Source of the DNA: Glaciecola sp964621345
GTDB lineage: Bacteria > Pseudomonadota > Gammaproteobacteria > Enterobacterales > Alteromonadaceae
Assembly (NCBI GenBank): GCA_964621345.1
Contig: CAZUON010000003.1
Coordinates: forward strand, 1-64,000
Length of the DNA: 64,000 nucleotides
Direction of reading: 5' to 3'
Translations under genes and position numbers: made by a program
Notes under the pieces: model-generated
Told to the model about the DNA's origin: nothing
Seen by the model: only the letters and a program-made list of their open reading frames with translations
The model's database searches: none
Part shown: positions 8,313 through 16,402 of the stretch, in pieces
Layout: each line of letters starts with the position of its first letter
Position numbering within the stretch: the first letter of the stretch is position 1

Positions 8313-9557
8313 ATGTTTGCTCATGTAGCCCGTCAAGCAATTTACGATACTGAAAAACGAGTGTTTGCATATGAATTACTTTTTCGCGATGGTATCAGTA
8401 ATTGCTACCCTGACATGTGCCCAGATCAAGCCACTAGTTCAATGATTGCAGCGAGTCACCTCTCGGTCGGCGTTGAGAATATCAGTTTTAATAAAGCATC
8501 CTTTATCAATTTTCATCAAGACACGATTTTACATCGTTTCCCCTCTACATTAGATCCTATGAACGTAGTGATTGAGATTGTTGAAAGCGTTGAACTAAGT
8601 CAAGAATTTATCCAGGCTTGTGAACAAATAAGTAACATGGGCTACAAGCTCGCGCTAGACGATTACGACTTCTCTGATACCTGGAATGCCTTAATGCCAT
8701 TTGTACGCTACATTAAGATTGAATCAGAGTTATTAGACTTAAATAATCCAGAAATCGTTGCCAAAATAAAACAATTACAGCAACAAAATAAAATTCTCAT
8801 TGCCGAAAAAATCGAGACCCATGAGGAGTTTGAACGTTTTAAAGTTGCTGGTTTTGATTACTTTCAAGGCTATTTCCTATCGAAGCCTGAACTGGTCAAA
8901 CATAAAAACATTGAGGTATCTGCCAGTTCCGTCGTTGAACTGGTTGCGATTAGCTCTGCGCCCGAATTTGATTTCGATAAAATGAAAGAAGTGTGCGAGA
9001 AGGATGTTGGCCTCACATACAAGCTTATGCGCTTTATCAATAATCCCATGGTAAACAAACGCAACCGAATTGACTCTTTACACCACGCACTGCGGTTTTT
9101 AGGGGCTATTGAATTGAAGAAGTTTGTGGCTTTACTTGCGATTGCTAACTTAAAAGGCAATAAGCCTGATGATCTTATTCTTGCAAGCCTTGTTCGAGCA
9201 CACTTTTGCAAGCTACTCGGGCATGCAATGAAGCTGACCGACAACCCACCGAGTAGTTATATTTTGGGATTGTTTTCGCATATGGACGCGCTTCTTGACA
9301 TGCCGATGCTCGAAATAATGCGCTCTCTACCTTTTTCTGATGATGTGAAACTCGCTTTATGTGAGCCCCATACTGAATCGAAACTTGCTCTGCAGCTACG
9401 AATTTGTATCGCTTTTGAACGCGCTGATTGGGCCCTTATATATGAATTAAGCGAGCATGCTGGGCTAAAAGAGTCGGAGGTATTTGAAATATACTACAGC
9501 GCAGTAAAATGGGCAGACGATATGAAGGCGATTATATTGGATAATAAAAAGTCGTGA
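8313..9557 (+). CDS. EAL-HDOD signalling protein (YuxH-like), catalytic residues retained
   Basis: A 414-residue protein with an EAL-type domain (about 1-200) followed by a HDOD domain (about 205-400), the YuxH-like architecture. Residues matching the EAL catalytic set are visible: Glu21 and Arg25 in ELLFR, Asn66, Glu88, Asp116-Asp117 in LALDDYDF, Lys135, Glu165 in IAEKIET and Gln185 in YFQGYF. The canonical FG after DD is YD here, so activity is uncertain. HDOD domains are HD-like regulatory domains without the metal-binding HD residues. The ribosome-binding site is AAGGAA. It overlaps its paralogue by four bases. A cyclic-di-GMP role is inference. Confidence 0.85.
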   Translation: MFAHVARQAIYDTEKRVFAYELLFRDGISNCYPDMCPDQATSSMIAASHLSVGVENISFNKASFINFHQDTILHRFPSTLDPMNVVIEIVESVELSQEFIQACEQISNMGYKLALDDYDFSDTWNALMPFVRYIKIESELLDLNNPEIVAKIKQLQQQNKILIAEKIETHEEFERFKVAGFDYFQGYFLSKPELVKHKNIEVSASSVVELVAISSAPEFDFDKMKEVCEKDVGLTYKLMRFINNPMVNKRNRIDSLHHALRFLGAIELKKFVALLAIANLKGNKPDDLILASLVRAHFCKLLGHAMKLTDNPPSSYILGLFSHMDALLDMPMLEIMRSLPFSDDVKLALCEPHTESKLALQLRICIAFERADWALIYELSEHAGLKESEVFEIYYSAVKWADDMKAIILDNKKS

Positions 9558-10819
9558 TTATATTTGCTCGTGAACCTATTTTTGACCCTAAGCAACAGCT
9601 TTTCGCCTATCAATTAGTATTTAGAGATGGTGAAGAAGGACGCCTCCCTCAAAAGATAGTTGATAACACTAGTTCAGAAAATACAGGCTTGAGCTTGGAT
9701 GATTTGTTCAGTGGCTCCACGGTAGTTGTGAGTGTGAAACCACAAGGCTTACTCAATGGCTTACAAGAGCGCTTAAGCTCACAAAGCACTATCATAGAAA
9801 TTGATAACTCGGACAGTATCAATGACTCGGGTAACAGCGCTGGGGATGATGAGCGAATATATGAGGCTATTGTCGCTTTAAAACAAGTAGGCTTTAGATT
9901 TGTAATTGAACATAGCAAGCATGCTCAGCAAAATATTCTTGCATTAGCCGATTTTATCAAAGTAGATACGCAGTGCTATAGCATTGAAGACATCAACACG
10001 CTAGCGCTCGCCACATCGCATACTCACGCAAAATTAGTCGCCACGAATGTACACACTCTCGAAGAATACAAAAGATGCATAAACGCTAAGTTTGACTATT
10101 TTCAAGGTTTTTTCTTTTTACATCGTCAAAACTTAGATAATGCCAGTAAAAAGCGCAAACAAAACCCTCTAGCGGTTAACAAACTCACCGTTATGCGCCT
10201 ATTAGCGCAAACAAGTAACACTGATATTAACCTCGACGACATTCGCACAAGTTTTGAGCATGATGCAACATTGTCTTACTTGTTAATGCGTTTTATTAAC
10301 AACCCAATGGTTAATAAATCTCATGAAATAAAATCCATTAAGCATGCGCTGAATTACCTTGGCGAAATGATGCTTAGACAATTTGTAGCCATCGTCTCTA
10401 TTGCACAATTAAACCAAGACAATATGCAAGAGTTGCTTGAGGTCTCATTGGTAAGGGCAAAATACTGTGAACTGCTAAACAATGAGTTAGCTGAAAAACA
10501 AGATGCTATGTCTGCATTTATGACAGGTTTGTTTTCGTTAATCGATGTGATCTTAGACCGAGATATGACAGCACTTCTCAAACAAGTACCGATATCCACA
10601 GAAATCAGCGAAGCATTACTTCAACAAGCAGGAAGCTACTATCCCCTCATTGCCAGCGTAAAAGCCTTAGAATCAAGTTCTTGGCTTACATTTAAGCGGT
10701 ATGCTCGCGAGTTAGCGATAACTGAAGAGGCTATGCATGCGTGTTACCTTCAGGCTGTGAAATGGAACAATGATTTACTCAAGGGGCAGTCTGATATGTT
10801 TCCAAGGGCAAAGCCTTAA
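9554..10819 (+). CDS. EAL-HDOD paralogue with degenerate EAL domain
   Basis: A 421-residue paralogue of the preceding gene, starting with GTG inside the GTGA overlap, so probably translationally coupled. Both share the start (AREPIFDPKQQLFAYQ versus the first protein's equivalent) and the HDOD segment LMRFINNPMVNK. Its EAL domain has lost several key residues: the EAL glutamate is Gln20 (QLVFR), the Asp pair is Glu119-His120, and the late glutamate is Thr164 (LVATNV); Lys136 and Gln184 remain. It is therefore probably not a phosphodiesterase and may be a binding or partner subunit. Its stop is one base from the convergent ftsX stop. Confidence 0.82.
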   Translation: MIIFAREPIFDPKQQLFAYQLVFRDGEEGRLPQKIVDNTSSENTGLSLDDLFSGSTVVVSVKPQGLLNGLQERLSSQSTIIEIDNSDSINDSGNSAGDDERIYEAIVALKQVGFRFVIEHSKHAQQNILALADFIKVDTQCYSIEDINTLALATSHTHAKLVATNVHTLEEYKRCINAKFDYFQGFFFLHRQNLDNASKKRKQNPLAVNKLTVMRLLAQTSNTDINLDDIRTSFEHDATLSYLLMRFINNPMVNKSHEIKSIKHALNYLGEMMLRQFVAIVSIAQLNQDNMQELLEVSLVRAKYCELLNNELAEKQDAMSAFMTGLFSLIDVILDRDMTALLKQVPISTEISEALLQQAGSYYPLIASVKALESSSWLTFKRYARELAITEEAMHACYLQAVKWNNDLLKGQSDMFPRAKP

Positions 10820-10820
10820 C

Positions 10821-11801
10821 TTATTTCGGTTCGATTTCTTTAACATGACGATTTACCGAAATTAATGACCCGGTTAAACCAAGAGAAACCGAAAGCAACA
10901 GCATAATAGTCAAAGCCTGAAGATCTAAACCTGTAATATCGAGCTGTACCTGATAGAGCTCCATGAATGACTCTAAACTCCAACCAATCCACCACAAAAT
11001 GATAGACACGGTTATCCAAGCCATTATGCCACCTAACAAGCCAAACCAAAATCCGGTGTATAAAAACGGGCGCTGAATAAAGGCATCGGTCGCGCCGACT
11101 AGCTTCATCACCAAAATTTCATCTCGGCGATTCAAAATATTTAAACGTATGGTATTGCCAATAATCAACACAACTGCAAAAAATAAAAGTAAGGCGAGTA
11201 AAATCGCTAACTCTTTTGCAATATCTAGCAGCGCATATAAACGTTCTAACCACTCAATATCTAACTTTCCAATTTCAACTTCGCGTTCTTGACGTAATTT
11301 ATCGAGTAACATTTGTGCGGCAAGCGGCGTAGCGTGTTTACTTGTGGGGACAACGAGCACCACCGCTGGTAATGGGTTTTGATTTAAGTATTTTATCGCA
11401 TCGCCTAAACCAGATACTAACTGAAACTCATCTAATGCATCATCTGGCGAGACATACGACACACTGGCAATTTCATCCCATACCGATAACCGCGTGACGA
11501 GCTGTTTAGCATTAGCCTCACTTACATTATCACTCAAAAACAAGGATATTTCGCTGGCTTGTTGCCATTGCTCAGAAATTTGCTCTGTATTTTTTACCAT
11601 GATGTACAAGGTACTAGGCAAGGTTAAACTGAAGCCCAAAACCCCAATAGTCATCAGCGATGCAAAAGGCGTTCGGTATAGCTCCCCTAGGCTATTCACC
11701 GCTTGGCGAATATGGTCGGTGAAAAACATGATCATGCGCTGGAACATACCAACTTTTTTGCCCGATATCGCTTGTTGACGGCCTTTAAACAAAATACTCA
11801 T
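10821..11801 (-). CDS. ftsX: cell division protein FtsX
   Basis: Membrane subunit of the FtsEX complex, which links ATP hydrolysis at the septum to activation of murein hydrolases via EnvC (encoded at 38.7 kb in this window). The 326-residue protein has a cytoplasmic N terminus, TM1 at about 43-62, a periplasmic domain at about 65-190 and three more helices. The conserved cytoplasmic segment LNILNRRDEILVMKLVGATDAF precedes the last helices and is cut here to LNRRDEILVMKLVGA in its core. It overlaps ftsE by four bases (ATGA). Confidence 0.96.
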   Translation of the reverse strand: MSILFKGRQQAISGKKVGMFQRMIMFFTDHIRQAVNSLGELYRTPFASLMTIGVLGFSLTLPSTLYIMVKNTEQISEQWQQASEISLFLSDNVSEANAKQLVTRLSVWDEIASVSYVSPDDALDEFQLVSGLGDAIKYLNQNPLPAVVLVVPTSKHATPLAAQMLLDKLRQEREVEIGKLDIEWLERLYALLDIAKELAILLALLLFFAVVLIIGNTIRLNILNRRDEILVMKLVGATDAFIQRPFLYTGFWFGLLGGIMAWITVSIILWWIGWSLESFMELYQVQLDITGLDLQALTIMLLLSVSLGLTGSLISVNRHVKEIEPK

Positions 11802-12487
11802 CTAAGCGCGTCCTCTTCGTTTTGGTCGAGGCCGTCGGTGATCATTTTGCCGTTTTTAAGAGTTAAAGTTCGATACTTCATACGGGCAATTAAGCCTAGA
11901 TCATGAGTCGCAATAAATACCGAAACACCGGCTTGATTGAAATCTTCGAACAGGCGAATAATTTCCATCGATAATTTGGGATCTAAGTTTCCTGTAGGCT
12001 CATCCGCAAGCAGTAACGGCGGACGATTGACCACGGCGCGAGCGATACCTACGCGCTGTTGCTCCCCTCCCGATAGAGTGATGGGTAAATTACGTGCTTT
12101 GTCTTTAAGCCCTACCATTTCAAGAGCGGCATCTACACGTTTCGCAATCGCTTTACGAGTATGCCCTTCAATCACTAACGGAAGGGAAACATTATCGAAT
12201 ACTGACTTTCCCATTAACAATTGGTGGCTTTGAAATATCATGCCGATATCACGGCGAATATAGGCAATTTGTTTACGCGTAATATTGGAAAGGTTATGGC
12301 CATTAATAAGCACATTGCCGACCGTAGGACGCTCCATAATACTGATCAATTTAAGTAAAGTACTTTTACCTGCACCAGAATGCCCAGTCAAAAAAGCCAT
12401 TTCACCTGGCTCAAGGTGAAAGCTGACTTTTGACAGCGCAGTTTGCCCGCCAGGGTAGGTTTTACTTACTTGTTCAAACTTAATCAT
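11798..12487 (-). CDS. ftsE: cell division ATP-binding protein FtsE
   Basis: ATPase subunit of FtsEX, 229 residues. Walker A GHSGAGKST (residues 36-44), ABC signature LSGGEQQR, Walker B LLLADEPTGNLD and the switch histidine in IATHD are all present. It lies between ftsY (114 bp upstream) and ftsX (overlapping), the usual order. Confidence 0.97.
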   Translation of the reverse strand: MIKFEQVSKTYPGGQTALSKVSFHLEPGEMAFLTGHSGAGKSTLLKLISIMERPTVGNVLINGHNLSNITRKQIAYIRRDIGMIFQSHQLLMGKSVFDNVSLPLVIEGHTRKAIAKRVDAALEMVGLKDKARNLPITLSGGEQQRVGIARAVVNRPPLLLADEPTGNLDPKLSMEIIRLFEDFNQAGVSVFIATHDLGLIARMKYRTLTLKNGKMITDGLDQNEEDALR

Positions 12488-12601
12488 GAGTACTTCTCAG
12501 CGCATGTATGCGTGTAGTTAATATCTTATTTTTATTATAATAACCGCTCGTTTGTCACTTTTTATTCATCAACTGTTTTTATCAACTAATTTTTCGTCGA
12601 C

Positions 12602-14008
12602 TTAATGCGTTTCATCAAAGAGCGCATCAACAAACGCACCAGATTCAAAGGGGCGCAAATCGTCTATCCCTTCACCAATACCAATGTAGCGCACTGGGAT
12701 CTTAAATTCATCTGCAAGGGCAAAAATAACGCCGCCTTTTGCTGTACCGTCCAGTTTGGTCAGGTTAATACCGGTTATCCCCACCGCATCGTTAAATATT
12801 TTAGTTTGACTAACTGCGTTTTGCCCGGTGCTTGCATCTAAGGTCAACATTATTTCGTGGGGCGCGTCAGGCACTTGCTTTTTCATTACCCGTACGACTT
12901 TTTTCAGCTCTTCTATCAAATTATCTTTGTTTTGAAGGCGACCAGCCGTATCAGCAATTAATACATCGGCACCTCTTGCTTTTGCTGATGCTAAGGCATC
13001 AAATATCACAGATGCACTATCAGACCCGGTAGGTTGAGCGATGACTTGAATATCATTACGCTCTCCCCAAACTTGAAGCTGTTCAACAGCGGCCGCTCTA
13101 AAGGTATCCCCCGCAGCGAGCATCACTTTTTTGCCTTGGGCCTGGAATTGCTTGGCTAATTTCCCGATAGTCGTAGTTTTACCCACACCATTTACCCCAA
13201 CCATGAGGATAACAAAGGGATTCGCCTTACCTTGCTCATCGTTTTGGGCATTCAACTCAAACGGCACGCTTACAGGTGCTAAAATATCTCGCATCTGTTG
13301 TTTTAATAGCTGCGCTAGTGCATCACCATCTTTTAGTTGAGAGAGTTTTGCGCTTTCGGTCAGTTTATCAATAATGTTTGATGTCGTTTTCATGCCCACA
13401 TCAGCCACTAAAAGCTGTGTTTCAAGCTCTTCGTATAAATCATCATCAATCGACTTTCCTTTGAGCAAGGCCACAAAGCCACTACCGATGTTTTCTTTGG
13501 TGCGCGATAAACTGGATTTGAGTTTTGCAAAGAAGCCGGCTTTTTCAGGTGCGCGTTTAGCCTCTGAGGTCTTTGCTGGCGCTTGTGCTGACACGTCTTC
13601 ATCGTTAGCTTCTGGAGCTTTTTCAGCGCTATTGGGCTCCTGCTGCAGGTTCTCGTCTTCAGTGCCCTCGTTTACAGTATCTGCATTTTCCGTATCTGCG
13701 TTTTCAGTGTCTACTTGTTTAACTAGTATCCTGTCTGAAACTTCACTGCGGCCGGCTAGCTCTGAATCTTTTGCCTGGGCTGTATTGTCGCTGAGCGCGT
13801 CAACTGCGCTATCGCTTTGCGATTCAATGCCTTCATTTAGAGTAGGCTCGTCATCATTTTGTACTGCTTTTTCTAGAGTATCTTCTTGTACAGGATCCTG
13901 ATGCTCAGCTATCTGCTGGGACTCATCTTGATCTGATATCTGCTGAGAGCCTTGCTCTGAGCTTTGCTCCGACGTTTTTTGTTTATTTTTGCTAAACCAC
14001 TTAAACAA
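12602..14008 (-). CDS. ftsY: signal recognition particle receptor FtsY
   Basis: SRP receptor GTPase that docks ribosome-SRP complexes at the membrane. Residues 1-150 form the acidic, low-complexity A domain, including short tandem ENADT repeats; the NG domain follows, with P-loop GVNGVGKTTT, DTAGR, TLDASTGQ and TKLDGTAKGG. The length is 468 (E. coli 497). The start is TTG with GAGGG 7 bp upstream, giving MFKWF. It is divergent from rsmD and the first gene of ftsY-ftsE-ftsX. Confidence 0.97.
   Translation of the reverse strand: MFKWFSKNKQKTSEQSSEQGSQQISDQDESQQIAEHQDPVQEDTLEKAVQNDDEPTLNEGIESQSDSAVDALSDNTAQAKDSELAGRSEVSDRILVKQVDTENADTENADTVNEGTEDENLQQEPNSAEKAPEANDEDVSAQAPAKTSEAKRAPEKAGFFAKLKSSLSRTKENIGSGFVALLKGKSIDDDLYEELETQLLVADVGMKTTSNIIDKLTESAKLSQLKDGDALAQLLKQQMRDILAPVSVPFELNAQNDEQGKANPFVILMVGVNGVGKTTTIGKLAKQFQAQGKKVMLAAGDTFRAAAVEQLQVWGERNDIQVIAQPTGSDSASVIFDALASAKARGADVLIADTAGRLQNKDNLIEELKKVVRVMKKQVPDAPHEIMLTLDASTGQNAVSQTKIFNDAVGITGINLTKLDGTAKGGVIFALADEFKIPVRYIGIGEGIDDLRPFESGAFVDALFDETH
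13677..13712. repeat. short in-frame tandem repeat in ftsY
   Basis: Two 15-bp units, GTATCTGCATTTTCC (13677-13691) and GTATCTGCGTTTTCA (13692-13706), plus the start of a third, encode ENADT repeats in the acidic A domain of FtsY. Because the unit is a multiple of three, copy-number change would keep the frame. Confidence 0.6.
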
Positions 14009-14080
14009 GTCCTTTCCCTCTTAGATTCACAGACGTTTTCAAGTACACTAATGCCTATAATGATAGCACCATGGTGATAC

Positions 14081-14776
14081 ATGACGCCAACCCCAAAAGC
14101 CAATAGCCCTAAATCAAGTTGGAAACGCCCAGCAGCAAAGGGTAAAAAGGAAAAACGCCCAGTTCACGCAGGTCGAACAAAACCAGGAAATATTCGTATT
14201 ATTTCAGGGCAACATCGCGGCAGAAAACTGCCCGTATTAATTGCTGAAGGCTTACGCCCCACCAGCGACCGAGTCAAAGAAACACTATTCAATTGGTTAA
14301 TGCAAGATATTGCAGGCGCCAAGGTGCTCGATATGTTTGCAGGCTCAGGTAGTTTAGGTTTTGAAGCATTATCGCGCGGAGCTGAGCATGTCACCATGAT
14401 AGAAAATAATCGTGATAATGCAGCACAACTAAGTGCAAACGCCGCCTTATTGCGAGCGGAGCAAAGTTGTAATGTGATAAACGCAGATGCATTTGGCGCA
14501 TTAAACGCACAAAGTGGCGCATTTGATATCGTATTAATTGACCCACCGTTTAATCAAGGTTTCGTGACCAAAGCACTCGACACTTTATTAAAGCTTGAGC
14601 TTTTGCGTCCAGATGCACTGGTGTACATCGAAATGGAGACAGAAAATAATATAGAAAAAGAAAGCGAAGCACTTAACAACAACAAATTACTAAGCAAAAT
14701 AAAAGAGCAGTCTACTCAACAAGTCAGCTATCGGCTCTACCGTTATAAGGCCAGCGACAACAGCAACGCTGATTAA
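14081..14776 (+). CDS. rsmD: 16S rRNA (guanine966-N2)-methyltransferase RsmD
   Basis: Methylates G966 of 16S rRNA in the 30S subunit, with SAM as donor. Motifs: IRIISGQHRGRKLPV near residue 38, GLRPTSDRVKETLFNWL, the SAM-binding loop DMFAGSGSLGFEALSRGA and the catalytic DPPF. A basic, Lys- and Pro-rich N-terminal extension of about 35 residues is longer than in E. coli and may bind RNA. It is divergent from ftsY, as usual, and its 3' end overlaps the convergent yjaG by four bases. Confidence 0.96.
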   Translation: MTPTPKANSPKSSWKRPAAKGKKEKRPVHAGRTKPGNIRIISGQHRGRKLPVLIAEGLRPTSDRVKETLFNWLMQDIAGAKVLDMFAGSGSLGFEALSRGAEHVTMIENNRDNAAQLSANAALLRAEQSCNVINADAFGALNAQSGAFDIVLIDPPFNQGFVTKALDTLLKLELLRPDALVYIEMETENNIEKESEALNNNKLLSKIKEQSTQQVSYRLYRYKASDNSNAD

Positions 14777-15351
14777 TACTCGATTCCTAAGTTGCTCACA
14801 CCTTGCTCTACAATTTCCTTTCGCAAGGCTTTTATGTCGTCAGACTTAAGCTTTTTCTCAGAGCATTCAGCTAATAACCACTGCAGCGATTCAATTTCAA
14901 AGCTCATTAAAGGGTGGGCTCGTAAGTCTGCTCCTGTGAGTTCCACTTCTTCGCTAATCGTAATATGACGCTCTACACTGCCCTGACTTAACTTCGCAAT
15001 CATCACAGCCGCGTGTGGTTCGTCATTTGAGATAAGCTGTAAATAAGCACTACAAGCCATACAAAAATCTAAGGCTGCATACACACCTAAAGTGTCAAAT
15101 TCATCAACATTCGGTGTAATTTCTTCGAGCTTTTCACCCTGCGCCTCAGTGTTTAACTTCATCGCTTTGTTGGTCGTGACTTCCCAAAATAAATTAACTA
15201 GATTGGTGGCGCTTTGCTGATGCTCAGTCTCACTAACTTCACAAAATAACAAATAGTTAGGCAGCATACGCTGAATAAGAGCACAACTGAGCACGAGGGC
15301 TCTGGATTTATCTAAATTGCGTATATCGGCGAAGGTATTAAGTTTTGTCAT
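14773..15351 (-). CDS. yjaG: YjaG family protein (DUF416)
   Basis: A 192-residue cytoplasmic protein of the DUF416/YjaG family, conserved in gammaproteobacteria and of unknown function. Matching segments are ALIQRMLPNYLLFCE, LVNLFWEV, FDTLGVYAALDFCMACSAY and the C-terminal GVSNLGIEY, which parallel E. coli YjaG (ERMYPNYAMFC, DLIWE, DLYGVYPAIDAC, ESNIGI). It is helical, without signal or membrane segments. It converges on rsmD with overlapping ends. Confidence 0.85.
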   Translation of the reverse strand: MTKLNTFADIRNLDKSRALVLSCALIQRMLPNYLLFCEVSETEHQQSATNLVNLFWEVTTNKAMKLNTEAQGEKLEEITPNVDEFDTLGVYAALDFCMACSAYLQLISNDEPHAAVMIAKLSQGSVERHITISEEVELTGADLRAHPLMSFEIESLQWLLAECSEKKLKSDDIKALRKEIVEQGVSNLGIEY

Positions 15352-15417
15352 AGTGCACTTTTTATTTGGGTTAACAGCTGTATTGTTATGTGTTCTGATG
15401 TATTCGGCTAATTAGCT

Positions 15418-16020
15418 TTAAAGCTGCATTAGATGTTTCACGTAGGAGCTTACACCATTGAGTAACATTTGTATGGCAATCATGATTAATATCATTCCCA
15501 TTAGCCGCTCAATCGCTCGCAGACCTTTTTCACCCAACCATTTATGCACTTTGTTAGACATTAATAAAATCAGCGCGCTAGCCGCCCATGCGGCAAATAA
15601 AGCTAGGCTCCATTGCGTCATTTGCTCTGGCTCTTGGTTCGCAAGTAAAATCAGAGCCGCCATAGTAGAGGGCCCTGCAATCATTGGTACAGCAAGAGGC
15701 ACAATAAAAGGCTCTTCGCCCTGAGGTAAGTTCATCACCCCGCCGGGCTTAGGAAAAATCATACGCAATGCAATAATGAATAAAATAATCCCGCCGGCAA
15801 TACTCACGGTCTCTTGCTCAATTTGTAAAAAGTTTAAAACGGCCTGACCACTGTGTAAAAACACTAGCAAAATAAATAGAGCAATGAGCAACTCTCTAAA
15901 AACCACCTTGGTTTTACGCTCGGGCTCTATGCCTTTTAGTACCGACATAAAAATCGGTAAATTACCCAAGGGGTCCATGATTAGAAATAACATGGTGGCG
16001 GCCGCTAAAATATCTATCAT
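15418..16020 (-). CDS. MarC family integral membrane protein (YhgN-like)
   Basis: A 200-residue MarC/UPF0056 family protein with about six membrane helices. Landmarks are LFLIMDPLGNLPIF near residue 12 and VPLAVPMIAGPSTMA near residue 107. Despite the name, MarC proteins have no demonstrated role in multiple antibiotic resistance; transport function is unknown. The start has AAGGT 6 bp upstream. It resembles the E. coli YhgN branch in sequence. It is transcribed away from the small HTH gene. Confidence 0.88.
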   Translation of the reverse strand: MIDILAAATMLFLIMDPLGNLPIFMSVLKGIEPERKTKVVFRELLIALFILLVFLHSGQAVLNFLQIEQETVSIAGGIILFIIALRMIFPKPGGVMNLPQGEEPFIVPLAVPMIAGPSTMAALILLANQEPEQMTQWSLALFAAWAASALILLMSNKVHKWLGEKGLRAIERLMGMILIMIAIQMLLNGVSSYVKHLMQL

Positions 16021-16151
16021 GATTTACCTTGTTAGCTTACTGGTTGATTATTTTACTAATTGTGTTTAATAAGTGACTTTTTGCTAATCTTTTGCCCAAA
16101 CCTGTCGTTATATTGTAGACCAAAACACACTTTTACTTTGGAGTAAGATTG

Positions 16152-16334
16152 ATGGCCCTTATGACGGTTAGCGAAGTAGCAGATTACTTGTCTGTTCAAG
16201 ATGTTAGAGTACAACGACTAGAGCGCGAAAGCCTATTGATGTCAAAAGACAAAGACGGCGACGGTAACCCATTGTTTGACAAAACAGACGTTGAAAAATA
16301 CAAAGAATTAGCAGAGAGACTGGGCGGACTGTAA
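16152..16334 (+). CDS. small MerR/excisionase-like HTH protein
   Basis: A 60-residue protein with a MerR/excisionase-like winged helix: MTVSEVADYLSVQDVRVQRLE forms the expected helix-turn-helix with SVQDVRVQRLER as recognition region, followed by DGDGNPLFDKTDVEKY, the wing and the typical KxDVExY pattern. The ATG at 16152 is placed 8 bp after GGAG; a TTG one codon earlier is possible. No recombinase or phage gene is nearby, so it is more likely a small chromosomal regulator than an excisionase. Its target is unknown. Confidence 0.65.
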   Translation: MALMTVSEVADYLSVQDVRVQRLERESLLMSKDKDGDGNPLFDKTDVEKYKELAERLGGL

Positions 16335-16402
16335 TAAGCACTGCCCATGCGCCCTGCTAATAAAAGTATCAATTAACAACTTTGTACAAGCGCTTTAAAT
16401 CG

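Noticed and set aside
10823..10862. ATTTCGGT/ACCGAAAT inverted repeat at the ftsX end
   Set aside because: Arms lie inside ftsX coding sequence with a 24-base loop and no T tract; possible terminator but too weak to list.
13374..13901. 175-codon serine-rich ORF on the plus strand
   Set aside because: It is the antisense reading of the acidic, low-complexity A domain of FtsY; its Ser/Phe composition follows from that codon usage and it has no ribosome-binding site or family match.
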